NCBI GenBank assembly: GCA_963724695.1
Contig: CAVRVW010000002.1
Location: 1 to 64,000, forward strand
Origin: CAVQFD01 sp963724695
GTDB lineage: Bacteria; Acidobacteriota; Vicinamibacteria; Vicinamibacterales; CAVVIG01
Reading direction: 5' to 3'
Length of the DNA stretch: 64,000 bases
The notes beneath the pieces were generated by a model. That model did no database searches and was not told the origin of the DNA. It was given only the letters and a program-made list of their open reading frames with translations. Below are positions 7,732-15,515 of this stretch, in pieces. Position 1 is the stretch's first letter. Each line of letters opens with the position of its first letter. The position numbers and the translations under genes were made by a program.

Positions 7732-8196
7732 ATGAATACCGAGCAGGCCACGGCGCTCTACGCTCAGTTGATCGATGCGTGGAATCGGCGCAATGCAGTC
7801 GACTTTGCCGCGCTGTTCTCATTAACCGGCAGTAGCGTTGGATTCGATGGGTCGCCCTTGGACGGCCGCGCCGTCATCGAATCGACTCTCCTCGAGATCT
7901 TTGCGCATCACCCCACGGCGGCCTACGTGGCGAAAGTCAGGGAGGTCCGGCAGCTCGGTCCAGGCGTTGCGCTTCTTCGAGCCGTAGTCGGCATGTTGCC
8001 TCCGGGCCAGACCGAGATCAACCCAGCGGTCAATGCCATGCAAAGCGTGGTCATGGTGAACGAAGGGGAACGGTGGACGATTGCGCTGTTGCAGAACACA
8101 CCAGCAGCGTTTCACGGCCGGCCGCAGGCAGCCGCAGCACTCACGGACGAGCTGACAGCTGTTCTCCGGAGCAGGACAACTGTCCAGGCAGGCTAA
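7732..8196 (+). CDS. NTF2/SnoaL-like protein
   Basis: 154 residues forming one NTF2-like cone domain: helix ALYAQLIDAWNRRNAVDFAA, then beta segments VGFDGSPLDGRAVI, VREVRQLGPGVALLRAVVGM and QSVVMVNEGERWTIALLQNT. It belongs to the SgcJ/EcaC-type or DUF4440-like family, whose members range from isomerases to unknown enzymes. Start ATG at 7732. The stop codon TAA lies inside the GGCTAAC core of the following attC, so gene and recombination site are fused. Confidence 0.85.
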   Translation: MNTEQATALYAQLIDAWNRRNAVDFAALFSLTGSSVGFDGSPLDGRAVIESTLLEIFAHHPTAAYVAKVREVRQLGPGVALLRAVVGMLPPGQTEINPAVNAMQSVVMVNEGERWTIALLQNTPAAFHGRPQAAAALTDELTAVLRSRTTVQAG

Positions 8197-8277
8197 CCAG
8201 CAAATGGAGCCCGACGCAGGCCTCTGTTGGTGCCATCATGCCGCCGCGCCCGCGCGGCTCATTTGCGAGCGTTGGGC
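8191..8277 (+). repeat. attC recombination site
   Basis: 87 bp from GGCTAAC (8191-8197) to GTTGGGC (8271-8277). The left inner arm AAATGGAGCCCGACGC pairs with GCGCGCGGCTCATTT with bulged bases on the left. It belongs to the ATGGAGCCGACGC family. Confidence 0.9.
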
Positions 8278-8294
8278 TGACGGACGGAACGTCA

Positions 8295-8609
8295 TCACTT
8301 GAGGCGAGTCGTCCAATATCCTGGCTTCCGGCGGTCGTGCGCAACGGCGAGGATTCGGACGACGTCGTTCAGCTCGAGATAGATAACGTGGTACGGAAAA
8401 CGAGTGACCGCCATTTTTCTCGCTTGCAGGTTGGCAGGCATGCGCGGCACAAGGGACCCCGAACCTGGTAGGTCAAGAATCCGCTCGATGGTTTCATCGA
8501 CCGCATCGAAAAACTCGAAGCCAAGGTGTTCTCTGCGGGCTTCATACCAACGGCCGGCAAGTCGGTACTCGGCGTCGGCTTCGTCTTCGAATTGAACGCG
8601 GGGATTCAC
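8295..8609 (-). CDS. ParE/RelE-family toxin
   Basis: 104 residues with the RelE/ParE fold: N-terminal helical pair (EDEADAEYRLAGRWYEARRE, FFDAVDETIERIL), then beta strands ending KMAVTRFPYHVIYLE and VVRILAVAHDRRKPGYW. It is predicted to poison gyrase or cut mRNA; which one cannot be told. Its start overlaps the antitoxin stop (8606-8609), so the pair is one operon. The pair runs opposite to the array direction, so it must carry its own promoter, presumably the 8851-8878 side. A broken relative lies at 4725-4903. Confidence 0.88.
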   Translation of the reverse strand: MNPRVQFEDEADAEYRLAGRWYEARREHLGFEFFDAVDETIERILDLPGSGSLVPRMPANLQARKMAVTRFPYHVIYLELNDVVRILAVAHDRRKPGYWTTRLK

Positions 8610-8851
8610 CGCTTGCGGAGTTCAGCTTCGGCGCGGCGTCGAACGTCTTCCCAAGGGATGCCGGCCGACTCCCCAGACATCACCCGGCGGGCACGCCGTT
8701 CGATTTCAGCGGCCCACGCTGCCTCGACTTCGGCGGGGTTCTCGGTTTCAGCGTCATCCAGACTCGCAAGGAGTTCGGCCGCCACATCGGCGCGCTCAGC
8801 GACCGGCAAGGTCAAGGCTTCTCGAAGAAGTTCTTGCGCTCGGGACGTCAT
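8606..8851 (-). CDS. Antitoxin (addiction module component family)
   Basis: 81 residues, acidic and helical: ELLREALTLPVAERADVAAELLASLDD followed by AAWAAEIERRARRV and a WEDVRRRAEAEL tail. This layout matches the putative addiction-module component family usually paired with ParE-like toxins. Start ATG at 8851, 27 bases from the attC. It overlaps the toxin by four bases. It would neutralise the toxin and repress the operon, by analogy with relatives. Confidence 0.85.
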   Translation of the reverse strand: MTSRAQELLREALTLPVAERADVAAELLASLDDAETENPAEVEAAWAAEIERRARRVMSGESAGIPWEDVRRRAEAELRKR

Positions 8852-8877
8852 GTAGCCATTCTAGACCCGGCTGGACA

Positions 8878-8948
8878 GCCCAACAAGCGGCTGCACCAGA
8901 CGGTTGCGTGCTTTTTGTGCAACCGCTGGTGAGCCGCAGGCGTTAGGC
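8878..8948 (+). repeat. attC recombination site
   Basis: 71 bp from GCCCAAC (8878-8884) to GTTAGGC (8942-8948). The central hairpin GGTTGCGTGC/GTGCAACC and outer arms GCGGCTGCACCAG/CTGGTGAGCCGC are clear. It closes the toxin-antitoxin cassette. Confidence 0.9.
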
Positions 8949-8965
8949 GCACACTTCAACCAAGG

Positions 8966-9961
8966 ATGACCAACGTGAAAGTCACTGCCATCTTTCTTAG
9001 TGCGGTCGTGCTGACAGTACCGGCCCGGGTCCAGGGTCAGGGACCACAGTCCTCGGGTGGCGAGCAAAACATGCGAGTCGTCCTCCTCGGTACGCAGGGT
9101 GGGCCGACCTTCAACGCTCAGCGGCTCGGCATCAGCACGTTGGTACTGGCTGGATCCGAACGGCTGGTCTTTGACGCCGGTCGTGGCTTGACGACCGGGA
9201 TGGCAAGGGTGGCGATCAACCCGGCCGACGTCACGAAAGTGTTCCTGACCCATCTCCACTCCGATCACGTCATCTCACTGCCAGAACTCTTGGTATCGCC
9301 CTGGGAATCCCAAGGTCGCCAGGTGCCACTTGAGGTGTGGGGCCCGAGCGGAACCCGCAGGATGATGCAGAAGTTTCAGGAGGCATTGGCGTTTGATATT
9401 CACGTGAGGCGCGACGTGGATGAGAAGTTTCCCGCGGAAGGTGTGAGAGTGATGGCGACCGATATCCGGGAGGGAGTCGTATACGAGTCAAACGGGGTAA
9501 AGGTTACAGCGTTCCTCGTCGACCATGGCCCCGTGAAGCCCGCGTTCGGCTATCGCGTAGACTTTCGTGGACACTCCATTGCCATCTCTGGCGACACCAA
9601 GCCTTCAGACAACTTGGTAGAATTCGCTTCCGGTGTTGATCTGCTGATTCACGAAATCGGGAGGTTTAAGGAAGATCCGGTACTGTCCGGCCCACCCGAC
9701 GAACTTCTCCCGAATTCGAGGCACACCCGAAGGCAGGTAAAAACGATCGCGGAGCACCACACCGACGGCGTTGAAGTTGGGAGAGTGCTCGATCGAGTGA
9801 AGCCGAAGCTCGCTGTGTTCTCGCACTACAACGTGGATCCGCAGGTGACGCTACCTCTTGTCAGGAAGAACTACGCAGGCCCTGTCGAGTTTGGCGAAGA
9901 CTCAATGACAATCGAGGTTGGCAGCCAGATCGAGGTGCGCAAACTCGCTCCATCTCGCTAG
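8966..9961 (+). CDS. Exported MBL-fold metallo-hydrolase
   Basis: 331 residues. An N-terminal signal peptide (ATG at 8966, hydrophobic IFLSAVVLTVPA) is followed by an MBL domain starting MRVVLLGTQGGPTF. The metal motif THLHSDH lies near residue 95, the next metal aspartate is in AISGDTKPS, and HEIGR and VFSHYN supply further ligands. This resembles RNase Z/arylsulfatase-like MBL enzymes rather than class B beta-lactamases. It is probably a periplasmic hydrolase of unknown substrate. A single gene in its cassette, in an intact frame. Confidence 0.88.
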   Translation: MTNVKVTAIFLSAVVLTVPARVQGQGPQSSGGEQNMRVVLLGTQGGPTFNAQRLGISTLVLAGSERLVFDAGRGLTTGMARVAINPADVTKVFLTHLHSDHVISLPELLVSPWESQGRQVPLEVWGPSGTRRMMQKFQEALAFDIHVRRDVDEKFPAEGVRVMATDIREGVVYESNGVKVTAFLVDHGPVKPAFGYRVDFRGHSIAISGDTKPSDNLVEFASGVDLLIHEIGRFKEDPVLSGPPDELLPNSRHTRRQVKTIAEHHTDGVEVGRVLDRVKPKLAVFSHYNVDPQVTLPLVRKNYAGPVEFGEDSMTIEVGSQIEVRKLAPSR

Positions 9962-9994
9962 CGTCGTTCAGGGACCAGGGAGAAGACGAGTGGC

Positions 9995-10069
9995 GCCTAA
10001 CATGCGCTGCACCCGACGGCGCTCTCGCACCGAGTGCGCCGCTCGCGGCTGAGCGGCAAGTCGTTAGGC
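9995..10069 (+). repeat. attC recombination site
   Basis: 75 bp from GCCTAAC (9995-10001) to GTTAGGC (10063-10069). Inner arms CCGACGGCGC and GCGCCGCTCGCGG pair imperfectly, with a central CTCGCACCGAGTGC hairpin. Confidence 0.9.
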
Positions 10070-10088
10070 GCTGCCCATCCCTTTCAAT

Positions 10089-10616
10089 ATGCGACTCCTC
10101 CTCGCACTCAGAGCTCTCTTCTTCGTCCTGCTGCTACCCGGTACAGTGGCCGGCTACATCCCATTCAGCATCCTCCGAGCCGGAAACCTACTGCGCGTCC
10201 CAGGCCTCGGGCTCGCCTCCGTCTGCGCCGCCGTCTTCGCCATCACCGGTGCTCTTGTCCTCCTCCGGTGCGTCTGGGACTTCTTCGCCGCAGGCAAGGG
10301 CACTCTCGCCCCTATCGATCCCCCACGCTTGCTTGTTGTCCGAGGTCTGTACCGCTTCACCCGCAACCCTATGTACAACGGCGTCATCGCCCTCATCCTC
10401 GGGGAGGCGTGGCTTTTCCGGAGCATCGGTCTAGCAAACTACGCACTTCTAGTCCTCATCCTCTTCCACTTGTTCGTGGTTCTCTACGAGGAGCCTGCCC
10501 TTGAGTCACAGTTCGGGGAGTCGTATCGGGCCTACCGGCGTGCCGTTCCCCGCTGGGGCTTCACGACTCGGCCGTTTCAAGAGAGCACCGGGACAGTGAA
10601 CGATTGCACGGTCTGA
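10089..10616 (+). CDS. Isoprenylcysteine carboxyl methyltransferase-like membrane protein
   Basis: 175 residues with about four to five membrane segments (LRALFFVLLLPGTVAGY, VCAAVFAITGALVLLRCVW, YALLVLILFHLFVVLY). The SAM-binding signature VVRGLYRFTRNPMYNG and the ending YEEPALESQFGESYRAYRRAVPRW are typical of bacterial ICMT/PEMT-family proteins. The methyl acceptor is unknown. Start ATG at 10089, 19 bases after the attC core. Its own downstream attC is replaced by the tRNA-Sec 3' copy at 10687, so the right end of this cassette is rearranged. Confidence 0.88.
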   Translation: MRLLLALRALFFVLLLPGTVAGYIPFSILRAGNLLRVPGLGLASVCAAVFAITGALVLLRCVWDFFAAGKGTLAPIDPPRLLVVRGLYRFTRNPMYNGVIALILGEAWLFRSIGLANYALLVLILFHLFVVLYEEPALESQFGESYRAYRRAVPRWGFTTRPFQESTGTVNDCTV

Positions 10617-10686
10617 ACGTGATGACTCGGCAGGGCTTGTTGCCAGAAGTCCCACGCCATCGTCATGTTAAGGAATCACGTGAATA

Positions 10687-10715
10687 GGGTTCGACCCCCT
10701 CCCTTCTCCGCCACT
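10687..10715 (+). repeat. Second copy of the tRNA-Sec 3' end (att-like direct repeat)
   Basis: 29 bases matching the tRNA-Sec T-arm and acceptor 3' end (GGGTTCGAC, one mismatch, then CCCTCCCTTCTCC and GCCACT). It is followed by a short hairpin CCGCCACT/AGTGGTGG (10708-10724) and GAGCTCAGG, like the sequence after the real tRNA. The 5' part of a tRNA is missing, so this is not a tRNA gene. With 4418-4446 it brackets a 6.2-kb segment of cassettes, the signature of tRNA-targeted integration or a duplication. Confidence 0.85.
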
Positions 10716-10734
10716 AAGTGGTGGCAGAGCTCAG

Positions 10735-10786
10735 GTTCCTCGGCGATCATGGCGCTGCGGCGCGCGGCTCATTTGAACCGTTAGAC
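10735..10786 (+). repeat. Truncated attC (right half)
   Basis: GGCGCGCGGCTCATTTGAACC followed by GTTAGAC (10780-10786). Only the right arm of an ATGGAGCC-family site remains; the left arm is replaced by the tRNA-Sec 3' copy. This is the same arrangement as at 4690-4713. Confidence 0.7.
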
Positions 10787-10842
10787 GGACGACCGCATTG
10801 TGAAGACGTGTTCCCGTTCCAGAGTCAAAGAGGTCCTTTCTC

Positions 10843-11073
10843 ATGGAAGTCAACCCACTCGTCCAGTTGATACCGTTTCTGTTCTTCTCGCTGTGGATCG
10901 GCCTTCTTGCCAGACTATTGGCGCGGGACAAGGGGCGCAATGTGAACAAATGGACGATCCTGGGACTTATTCCGGTCGTCAACTTGTTCTGTATTTCGTT
11001 CTTTATCGGCGCGGCCGATTTGCGCGTCGAGCGCAAGCTTGACGAACTTCTTGAGCTCCAACGTCGCCAGTAA
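10843..11073 (+). CDS. Small membrane protein (76 aa), hypothetical
   Basis: Two membrane helices (LIPFLFFSLWIGLLARLLA and WTILGLIPVVNLFCISFFIGAA) followed by a charged helical tail (RVERKLDELLELQRR). Start ATG at 10843, preceded by GAGGTCCTTTCTC. It resembles the small inner-membrane proteins found near sensor or transport genes but has no assignable family. It is the only gene between the truncated attC and a gene-free stretch. Confidence 0.6.
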   Translation: MEVNPLVQLIPFLFFSLWIGLLARLLARDKGRNVNKWTILGLIPVVNLFCISFFIGAADLRVERKLDELLELQRRQ

Positions 11074-11409
11074 ACATCTCACGTGGGACCCTGACCTGGT
11101 CTGCGCATTCGCTATGATCGGCTGCTTAAGCGATCGCGACTTAGCCCACCGTCCATCGTGGGGGACAGCCAGTGCGGGCCGGCGAACACGCTGCGCTTGG
11201 AGGGCTGTCGCCGCGAACGCAATCACCCACGATGCCGCAGGTAATGCTGGCGGCTGGATTCTGCCGGAGCCGGTGCCAATATGCGTGCCGACAATGGGAT
11301 ACAGACGGACGGAAGCCTCTTCCCGCTGTGTGGATCATTGCGACTTGGGGTGAGCGGTCTACTCCAGTACTAGTTGGACCGTCAGTAGCTCAATACCGAG
11401 GAAACGTCG
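11074..11409. other. Gene-free stretch within the cassette array
   Basis: No convincing coding frame. It holds an inverted repeat CATCGTGGG (11154-11162) / CCCACGATG (11226-11234) with a GC-rich interior, and a core-like GTTGGAC at 11373-11379 without a matching left core. It could be a degraded attC or a noncoding cassette. Confidence 0.5.
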
Positions 11410-12240
11410 ATGAACCCCAGCGTTCGGCGAATCAGTTATCTCTTCCTTTGCGCGTTCCCATTTGTCGCTCTTGTGGTCGGTGGCGTTCGTCCTCTTCGAA
11501 CGGCGGGTCTCTCTCAAGTCATCGGCGTCGTCCTGTTCACAGCCCTCGCTGTCGCTGCCTGGGTCGTGGGCCTCCGCATGATACGCCTGCAAGCGGAGGG
11601 GCCGGGAAAGCTCGCATTGGCTGGCGTGCTGTTGATCGCGCCGTACGGAATCATTTCCCTCTTGTGGGTTGGAATTGGGGCGCCGTTCCAGGCCACTCTT
11701 TCAGAGAACTACATGCGCTTTCTGGTTCTTGTGTGGAATTCGATCCTCATGACCATCGGCTTCGTTGTTCTGAAGGATGCTCTTTACGAGGCCGGCGAGC
11801 GCTTCTACTCGAGTCTCGGGTTCGCGGCGGCCCTGTCCGCCGGCGTGGCCTATCTCATTTGCCTGAACCTCACCCTCGCACAAGTTACCATGGTGCTACG
11901 CGGGGATAAGACACCTCTGCCCTCCATACTAGGGGACTTCTACAGCGCAATCGAGTTCGTTGCCTGCATTCTGACCTACGCGGCAACGGCAATGTTCGCG
12001 ACCGCGATGTCGCGAGTCCGTTTTCTCGGTCGCTTCCCCGCACTCGGGTACGTGACGGCGAGCGCGATGCTCGTGCTCCTGATCCTGGTGAGGGGTCTCG
12101 AATATCCAGAAATCTCCGCCAACACGGCGCCGTGGTACACGCAGCCTGGCGTCATCGCGGGTATTCCGGCGATTCCGTGGCTCATGCCAACCCTATTGGG
12201 CGTCGTGCTGATCCGGCGGGCAGGAGAGGCGCGATCATGA
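11410..12240 (+). CDS. Polytopic membrane protein (276 aa), hypothetical
   Basis: About eight membrane segments, including ISYLFLCAFPFVALVVGG, VIGVVLFTALAVAAWVVGL, LALAGVLLIAPYGIISLLWVG, FLVLVWNSILMTIGFVVL and IPWLMPTLLGVVLI. No catalytic or transport motif is recognised. Start ATG at 11410, after GAGGAAACGTCG. It ends 10 bases before an intact attC, so it is cassette-borne. The function is unknown. Confidence 0.7.
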   Translation: MNPSVRRISYLFLCAFPFVALVVGGVRPLRTAGLSQVIGVVLFTALAVAAWVVGLRMIRLQAEGPGKLALAGVLLIAPYGIISLLWVGIGAPFQATLSENYMRFLVLVWNSILMTIGFVVLKDALYEAGERFYSSLGFAAALSAGVAYLICLNLTLAQVTMVLRGDKTPLPSILGDFYSAIEFVACILTYAATAMFATAMSRVRFLGRFPALGYVTASAMLVLLILVRGLEYPEISANTAPWYTQPGVIAGIPAIPWLMPTLLGVVLIRRAGEARS

Positions 12241-12250
12241 CAGGTGAGCG

Positions 12251-12314
12251 GCCCAACAACCGGTTGCAGCGGACGGTTCGCTGCGCGGCCCGCCGCTGAA
12301 CCGGAGCGTTAGGC
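12251..12314 (+). repeat. attC recombination site
   Basis: 64 bp from GCCCAAC (12251-12257) to GTTAGGC (12308-12314). Left arm CCGGTTGCAGCGGACGG pairs with CCGCCGCTGAACCGG, again with bulged G and A on the left. Confidence 0.93.
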
Positions 12315-12363
12315 GGCTCGCCGTGATGCTTGGCGGCGCGCGGCTGATTTGGCATCGTTGGGC
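12315..12363 (+). repeat. Truncated attC directly abutting the previous site
   Basis: GGCGCGCGGCTGATTTGGCATC followed by GTTGGGC (12357-12363): the right half of an ATGGAGCC-family site with no left half and no gene between it and the preceding attC. It points to a deletion that removed a cassette body. Confidence 0.7.
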
Positions 12364-12419
12364 TGTCTGGCGCTCGCCGCAACTCTGGTGGGCGAACTTA
12401 TAGACAGAAAGACATTGCG

Positions 12420-12524
12420 TTGCTTGAACAGACACGCGTCTCAAAGACCAAGACGATCGCACTGATCGCCGCGATGCCATTCATCATGCTCGTGCTGGTG
12501 GGACTGACCTATCATGGGCCGTAG
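12420..12524 (+). CDS. Possible single-helix membrane peptide (34 aa)
   Basis: A TTG start at 12420 gives a charged N-terminus (LEQTRVSKTKT) and one hydrophobic segment (IALIAAMPFIMLVLVGL), ending TAG at 12522. It occupies a 180-base cassette between two attC elements and is its only plausible gene. No clear ribosome binding site is present, so support is weak. Confidence 0.35.
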   Translation: MLEQTRVSKTKTIALIAAMPFIMLVLVGLTYHGP

Positions 12525-12540
12525 ATCATACGGGGTCGCA

Positions 12541-12611
12541 GCCCAACACGCGAATGGAGCCGACGCACCGCTGGACTGCGATGGCGCGCGGCTCATTCAC
12601 AACCGTCAGCC
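12541..12611 (+). repeat. attC recombination site (diverged right core)
   Basis: 71 bp from GCCCAAC (12541-12547) to GTCAGCC (12605-12611). Arms GAATGGAGCCGACGC and GGCGCGCGGCTCATTC pair with bulged G and A. The right core has GTC in place of GTT. Confidence 0.85.
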
Positions 12612-12637
12612 GGACAAGGAATTCAGGGAGGCGACTC

Positions 12638-13153
12638 GTGGTTCGAATGGTAGTTGCATTGGTGCTCACTCTGACCGCTCAAGTCGCTGCATACGCTCAG
12701 ACCGGTGCTCCTGGTCGAGACTCAACTCAACAGAAGGTGGTCCTGAGCTACTTTCACGACGTCCTGGACGGGCGCAAGATCGAGTTGCTCGATCAGCTGT
12801 TTCTGCCCGATTGCGTCATTAACCGTCCAGAGGGGACTCTCAACGGAATAGCGGGCATCCGCGGCGTCGTGGAGCGAAACATCGCGACTTACGCCAAATT
12901 CGAGACTCAGCTCCACGACATCTTTGAGTCTGGAGATCGAGTCGTTGTACGAATCACGCATCGCGCGATGGGAGCAGGGGAGTTTCGATCGAGAATCGGT
13001 GTCTATAACGTGAAAGGCAAGCCCGTTGGGTGGGATGCCATAGTGATCTTCCGGTTCCAGAACGGGAAGATTGCTGAGCAATGGGTCAGCCGAGATGAAC
13101 TCGGAATTCTTCTGAGCTTCGGGGGGCTCCAAGCAAGCAGCGACGTGCGGTAG
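12638..13153 (+). CDS. Exported SnoaL-like (NTF2 fold) protein
   Basis: 171 residues from a GTG at 12638 with AGGGAGG seven bases upstream, which fixes the start. A signal peptide (MVVALVLTLTAQVAAYAQ) is followed by a SnoaL-type domain: VLSYFHDVLDGRKIELLDQLF, CVINRPEGTLNGIAGIRGVV, DRVVVRITHRAMGAGEF and DAIVIFRFQNGKIAEQWV. SnoaL-like proteins include polyketide cyclases and many uncharacterised exported enzymes. The substrate is unknown. It is single in its cassette, with the attC three bases after its stop. Confidence 0.85.
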   Translation: MVRMVVALVLTLTAQVAAYAQTGAPGRDSTQQKVVLSYFHDVLDGRKIELLDQLFLPDCVINRPEGTLNGIAGIRGVVERNIATYAKFETQLHDIFESGDRVVVRITHRAMGAGEFRSRIGVYNVKGKPVGWDAIVIFRFQNGKIAEQWVSRDELGILLSFGGLQASSDVR

Positions 13154-13156
13154 GCC

Positions 13157-13240
13157 GGCTAACAGCAAAATGGAGCCGACGCGCCAGACGGTCTGTGCGA
13201 TCCTGTCGGCGCGGCGCGCGGCTCATGTTGAACGTTAGCC
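13157..13240 (+). repeat. attC recombination site
   Basis: 84 bp from GGCTAAC (13157-13163) to GTTAGCC (13234-13240). Arms AAATGGAGCCGACGCGCC and GGCGCGCGGCTCATGTT pair with bulged bases on the left. Confidence 0.92.
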
Positions 13241-13273
13241 AGACATGGCCCTGGGCTACTGTTACAGCACACA

Positions 13274-14797
13274 ATGGCCGAACCCGGGTTGACGCGCCGC
13301 AATCTGCTGTCACTCCTGGCCGGTGCCGCGGTATTCCCGGTCGCCGCGGTGTCGTGCGGGCGCGGCCCGGCGGGTTCTTCGGTCTCACAAGTCAAGAGCC
13401 CATTGCACTACTCGAGTCTGGCGGACGTGGCCAAGCTCATCGCAGCACGGGAGCTCCTGTCGATAGACCTCACGCAACAATTGCTCGCCCGAATCGCGGC
13501 GGTTGACGGGCGCCTCCAGAGCTACGTCACGGTAATGACCGACCAAGCGATCGCGAGCGCCGGGCGCGCGGACGCCGAGATTCGCGCCGGCCGGTACCGC
13601 GGGCCTCTCCATGGCGTGCCCATTGCGGTGAAGGACCTTTGCAATACTCGTGGCGTCCGCACCATGGCGGGCACGAAGGTCATGGCGGACTTCGTACCAG
13701 ACTTCGACGCTACCGTCGTCGCTCGCCTGGAAGCTGCAGGTGCGGTCATCCTGGGCAAGCTCGCTCTGTGCGAAGGCGCGTACGGTCCGTACTTTCCCGG
13801 CCTCCAGGTGCCGGTGAACCCGTGGGACGCCACGCGGTGGAGCGGCGTGTCATCGAGTGGCTCCGGCGTGGCTACGGCAGCGGGCCTGTGCTTTGCGTCG
13901 GTTGGTACCGACACGGGGGGATCGATCAGGTATCCATCGGCCGCGAACGGATGCGTGGGGCTCAAGCCAACATATGGCCGGGTAAGCCGCTACGGCGTGT
14001 TCGCCCTGGCCGCCTCAATGGACCACATCGGGCCGATGACTCGCACTGTTGAAGACGCCGCCATCATGTTCGAAGCGATGGCCGGTCCCGATCCTCACGA
14101 CCCGTCGTCGCTGCCGGACCCGGTATCTTCGGTACGTGCCGAACTGAGTCGAGGAATCGCGGGTCTCCGCGTCGGTTTCGACCGTCGCTACGCCACCGAC
14201 AACGTCGATCCCGATGTCGCCAAGGCCATGGATGACGTGCTCGGGGAATTGACCCAACTGGGCGCGACCGTCGTAACCGTCACAATGCCGGACGTCAGCA
14301 AAGTTGGTGGCGCCTGGCTCGACTTGTGTAGTGTTGAGGCACTTACCGCCCATGCGCAGACGTTTCCGAGTCGGGCCAGCGAGTACGGACCGGGGTTGCG
14401 CACTGCGCTCGAGTTTGGTCAGCGAGTCACTCCGGCGGCGCTGGCGGTGGCCGCGAAGGTTCGATCAGAAGTCACCGCGTCACTCGAGCGCATGCTGAAC
14501 AGCGTCGATTGTCTGGTGTGTCCGTCGATGGCGAACACTGCACGCGTGAAGGAGGCGGATCCGTACGACGAAGAGACCGAAGCATCGTGGAGCCGTCTCG
14601 TCAGGAATGACATTCACACCCAGCCGTTCAACTTCAGCGGCAGCCCAACCTTGTCTGTACCGTGCGGTTTCTCGGCGGACGGCCTACCGCTGAGCGTGCA
14701 ATTCGTTGGTCGCCGGTTAAGCGAATCGGTGCTGTGCCGCATGGGTCACGCGTACGAGCAGGCGACCCAGTGGCACTCGAAACATCCGGCGGTCTAA
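13274..14797 (+). CDS. Amidase-signature hydrolase with Tat-like leader
   Basis: 507 residues. The N-terminus TRRNLLSLLAGAAVFPVAA is a twin-arginine-type export signal. The amidase-signature core has the catalytic lysine in GVPIAVKDLCNT, the cis-serine/nucleophile region in GSSSGSGVATAAGLCFASVGTDTGGSIRYP (written in pieces: SSSGSGVA and GTDTGGSIR), and the C-terminal FNFSGSPTLSVPCGF. The family includes GatA and fatty-acid and aryl-acid amidases. Export makes a GatA role unlikely and suggests a periplasmic amide hydrolase. It is a large cassette with a single intact gene. Confidence 0.9.
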   Translation: MAEPGLTRRNLLSLLAGAAVFPVAAVSCGRGPAGSSVSQVKSPLHYSSLADVAKLIAARELLSIDLTQQLLARIAAVDGRLQSYVTVMTDQAIASAGRADAEIRAGRYRGPLHGVPIAVKDLCNTRGVRTMAGTKVMADFVPDFDATVVARLEAAGAVILGKLALCEGAYGPYFPGLQVPVNPWDATRWSGVSSSGSGVATAAGLCFASVGTDTGGSIRYPSAANGCVGLKPTYGRVSRYGVFALAASMDHIGPMTRTVEDAAIMFEAMAGPDPHDPSSLPDPVSSVRAELSRGIAGLRVGFDRRYATDNVDPDVAKAMDDVLGELTQLGATVVTVTMPDVSKVGGAWLDLCSVEALTAHAQTFPSRASEYGPGLRTALEFGQRVTPAALAVAAKVRSEVTASLERMLNSVDCLVCPSMANTARVKEADPYDEETEASWSRLVRNDIHTQPFNFSGSPTLSVPCGFSADGLPLSVQFVGRRLSESVLCRMGHAYEQATQWHSKHPAV

Positions 14798-14858
14798 CCG
14801 GAACTCAGGTGAAGTGACGCGGCCGATCTCCAAACGGAATCCTCGCTCGTGGCGGGCT

Positions 14859-14942
14859 GGCTAACACCCAAATGGAGCCGACGCGCCCGCCGTCTCGTGC
14901 CATCATGTCGTTACGGCGCGCGGCTCATTTGGCACGTTAGGC
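14859..14942 (+). repeat. attC recombination site
   Basis: 84 bp from GGCTAAC (14859-14865) to GTTAGGC (14936-14942). Arms AAATGGAGCCGACGCGCC and GGCGCGCGGCTCATTT pair with a bulged G and A on the left arm, giving the best consensus member of this family. Confidence 0.94.
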
Positions 14943-14975
14943 GGTCGAATCACTTTGAAATGGACCTGAGCTCAT

Positions 14976-15515
14976 GTGAGCGAAAAAGACCTGCTTCTGA
15001 TCGCCGAAATACCCGGCTTTACTCCACAGATCGGCCGCCTCGTCTCGATGATGAACTATGTCCGATCGACGACCCTTTCGGCCGTCGCAGGTTTAGGCAT
15101 GAGCGAGCTCGACTACCTGCTTGACTCCCAGAGCAATTCCATCGGTGCGCTCCTCTTGCACATCGCTGCGGCGGAAGTAGGCTATCAGGCTGCCACCTTC
15201 CTGGGGCGTGGCTTAGGCGGGGAGGAGCAGCAAGAGTGGGGCGCCGCTCTGGACTTGGGTGAAAGTGCGAGACGTGAGATCAGAGGGCACGAGTTGGATT
15301 ATTACGTGAGCAGGCTCGAACGGGTTCGTGCAACGACGCTGGCGGAACTCGGCCGGCGCACCGACCAGTGGCTTGAAGAGCGGACATCATCTCCCAGCGG
15401 ACGGGAAGTGAACAATTACTTCAAGTGGTTCCATGTGTTTGGTCACGAAATCAACCATAGAGGGCAGATTCGCTGGTTGCGCACGCGCGCGACGAGACAG
15501 CCACCATCTGCATGA
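14976..15515 (+). CDS. DinB-like four-helix protein (DUF1572/DUF664 type)
   Basis: 179 residues from GTG at 14976. Helix 1 includes QIGRLVSMMNYVRSTTL, helix 2 has the DinB histidine context SIGALLLHIAAAEVGYQ, and the ending HVFGHEINHRGQIRWLR supplies the second and third metal histidines (HxxxH). DinB-superfamily proteins bind a divalent metal and include thiol transferases. The exact role is unknown. Its stop overlaps the start of the next gene (ATGA), so this cassette carries a two-gene operon, which is unusual. Confidence 0.88.
   Translation: MSEKDLLLIAEIPGFTPQIGRLVSMMNYVRSTTLSAVAGLGMSELDYLLDSQSNSIGALLLHIAAAEVGYQAATFLGRGLGGEEQQEWGAALDLGESARREIRGHELDYYVSRLERVRATTLAELGRRTDQWLEERTSSPSGREVNNYFKWFHVFGHEINHRGQIRWLRTRATRQPPSA

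Noticed and set aside
10687..10724. A second tRNA-Sec gene
   Set aside because: Only the T-arm and the 3' half of the acceptor are present, with no anticodon arm or 5' acceptor, so it is a repeat and not a gene.
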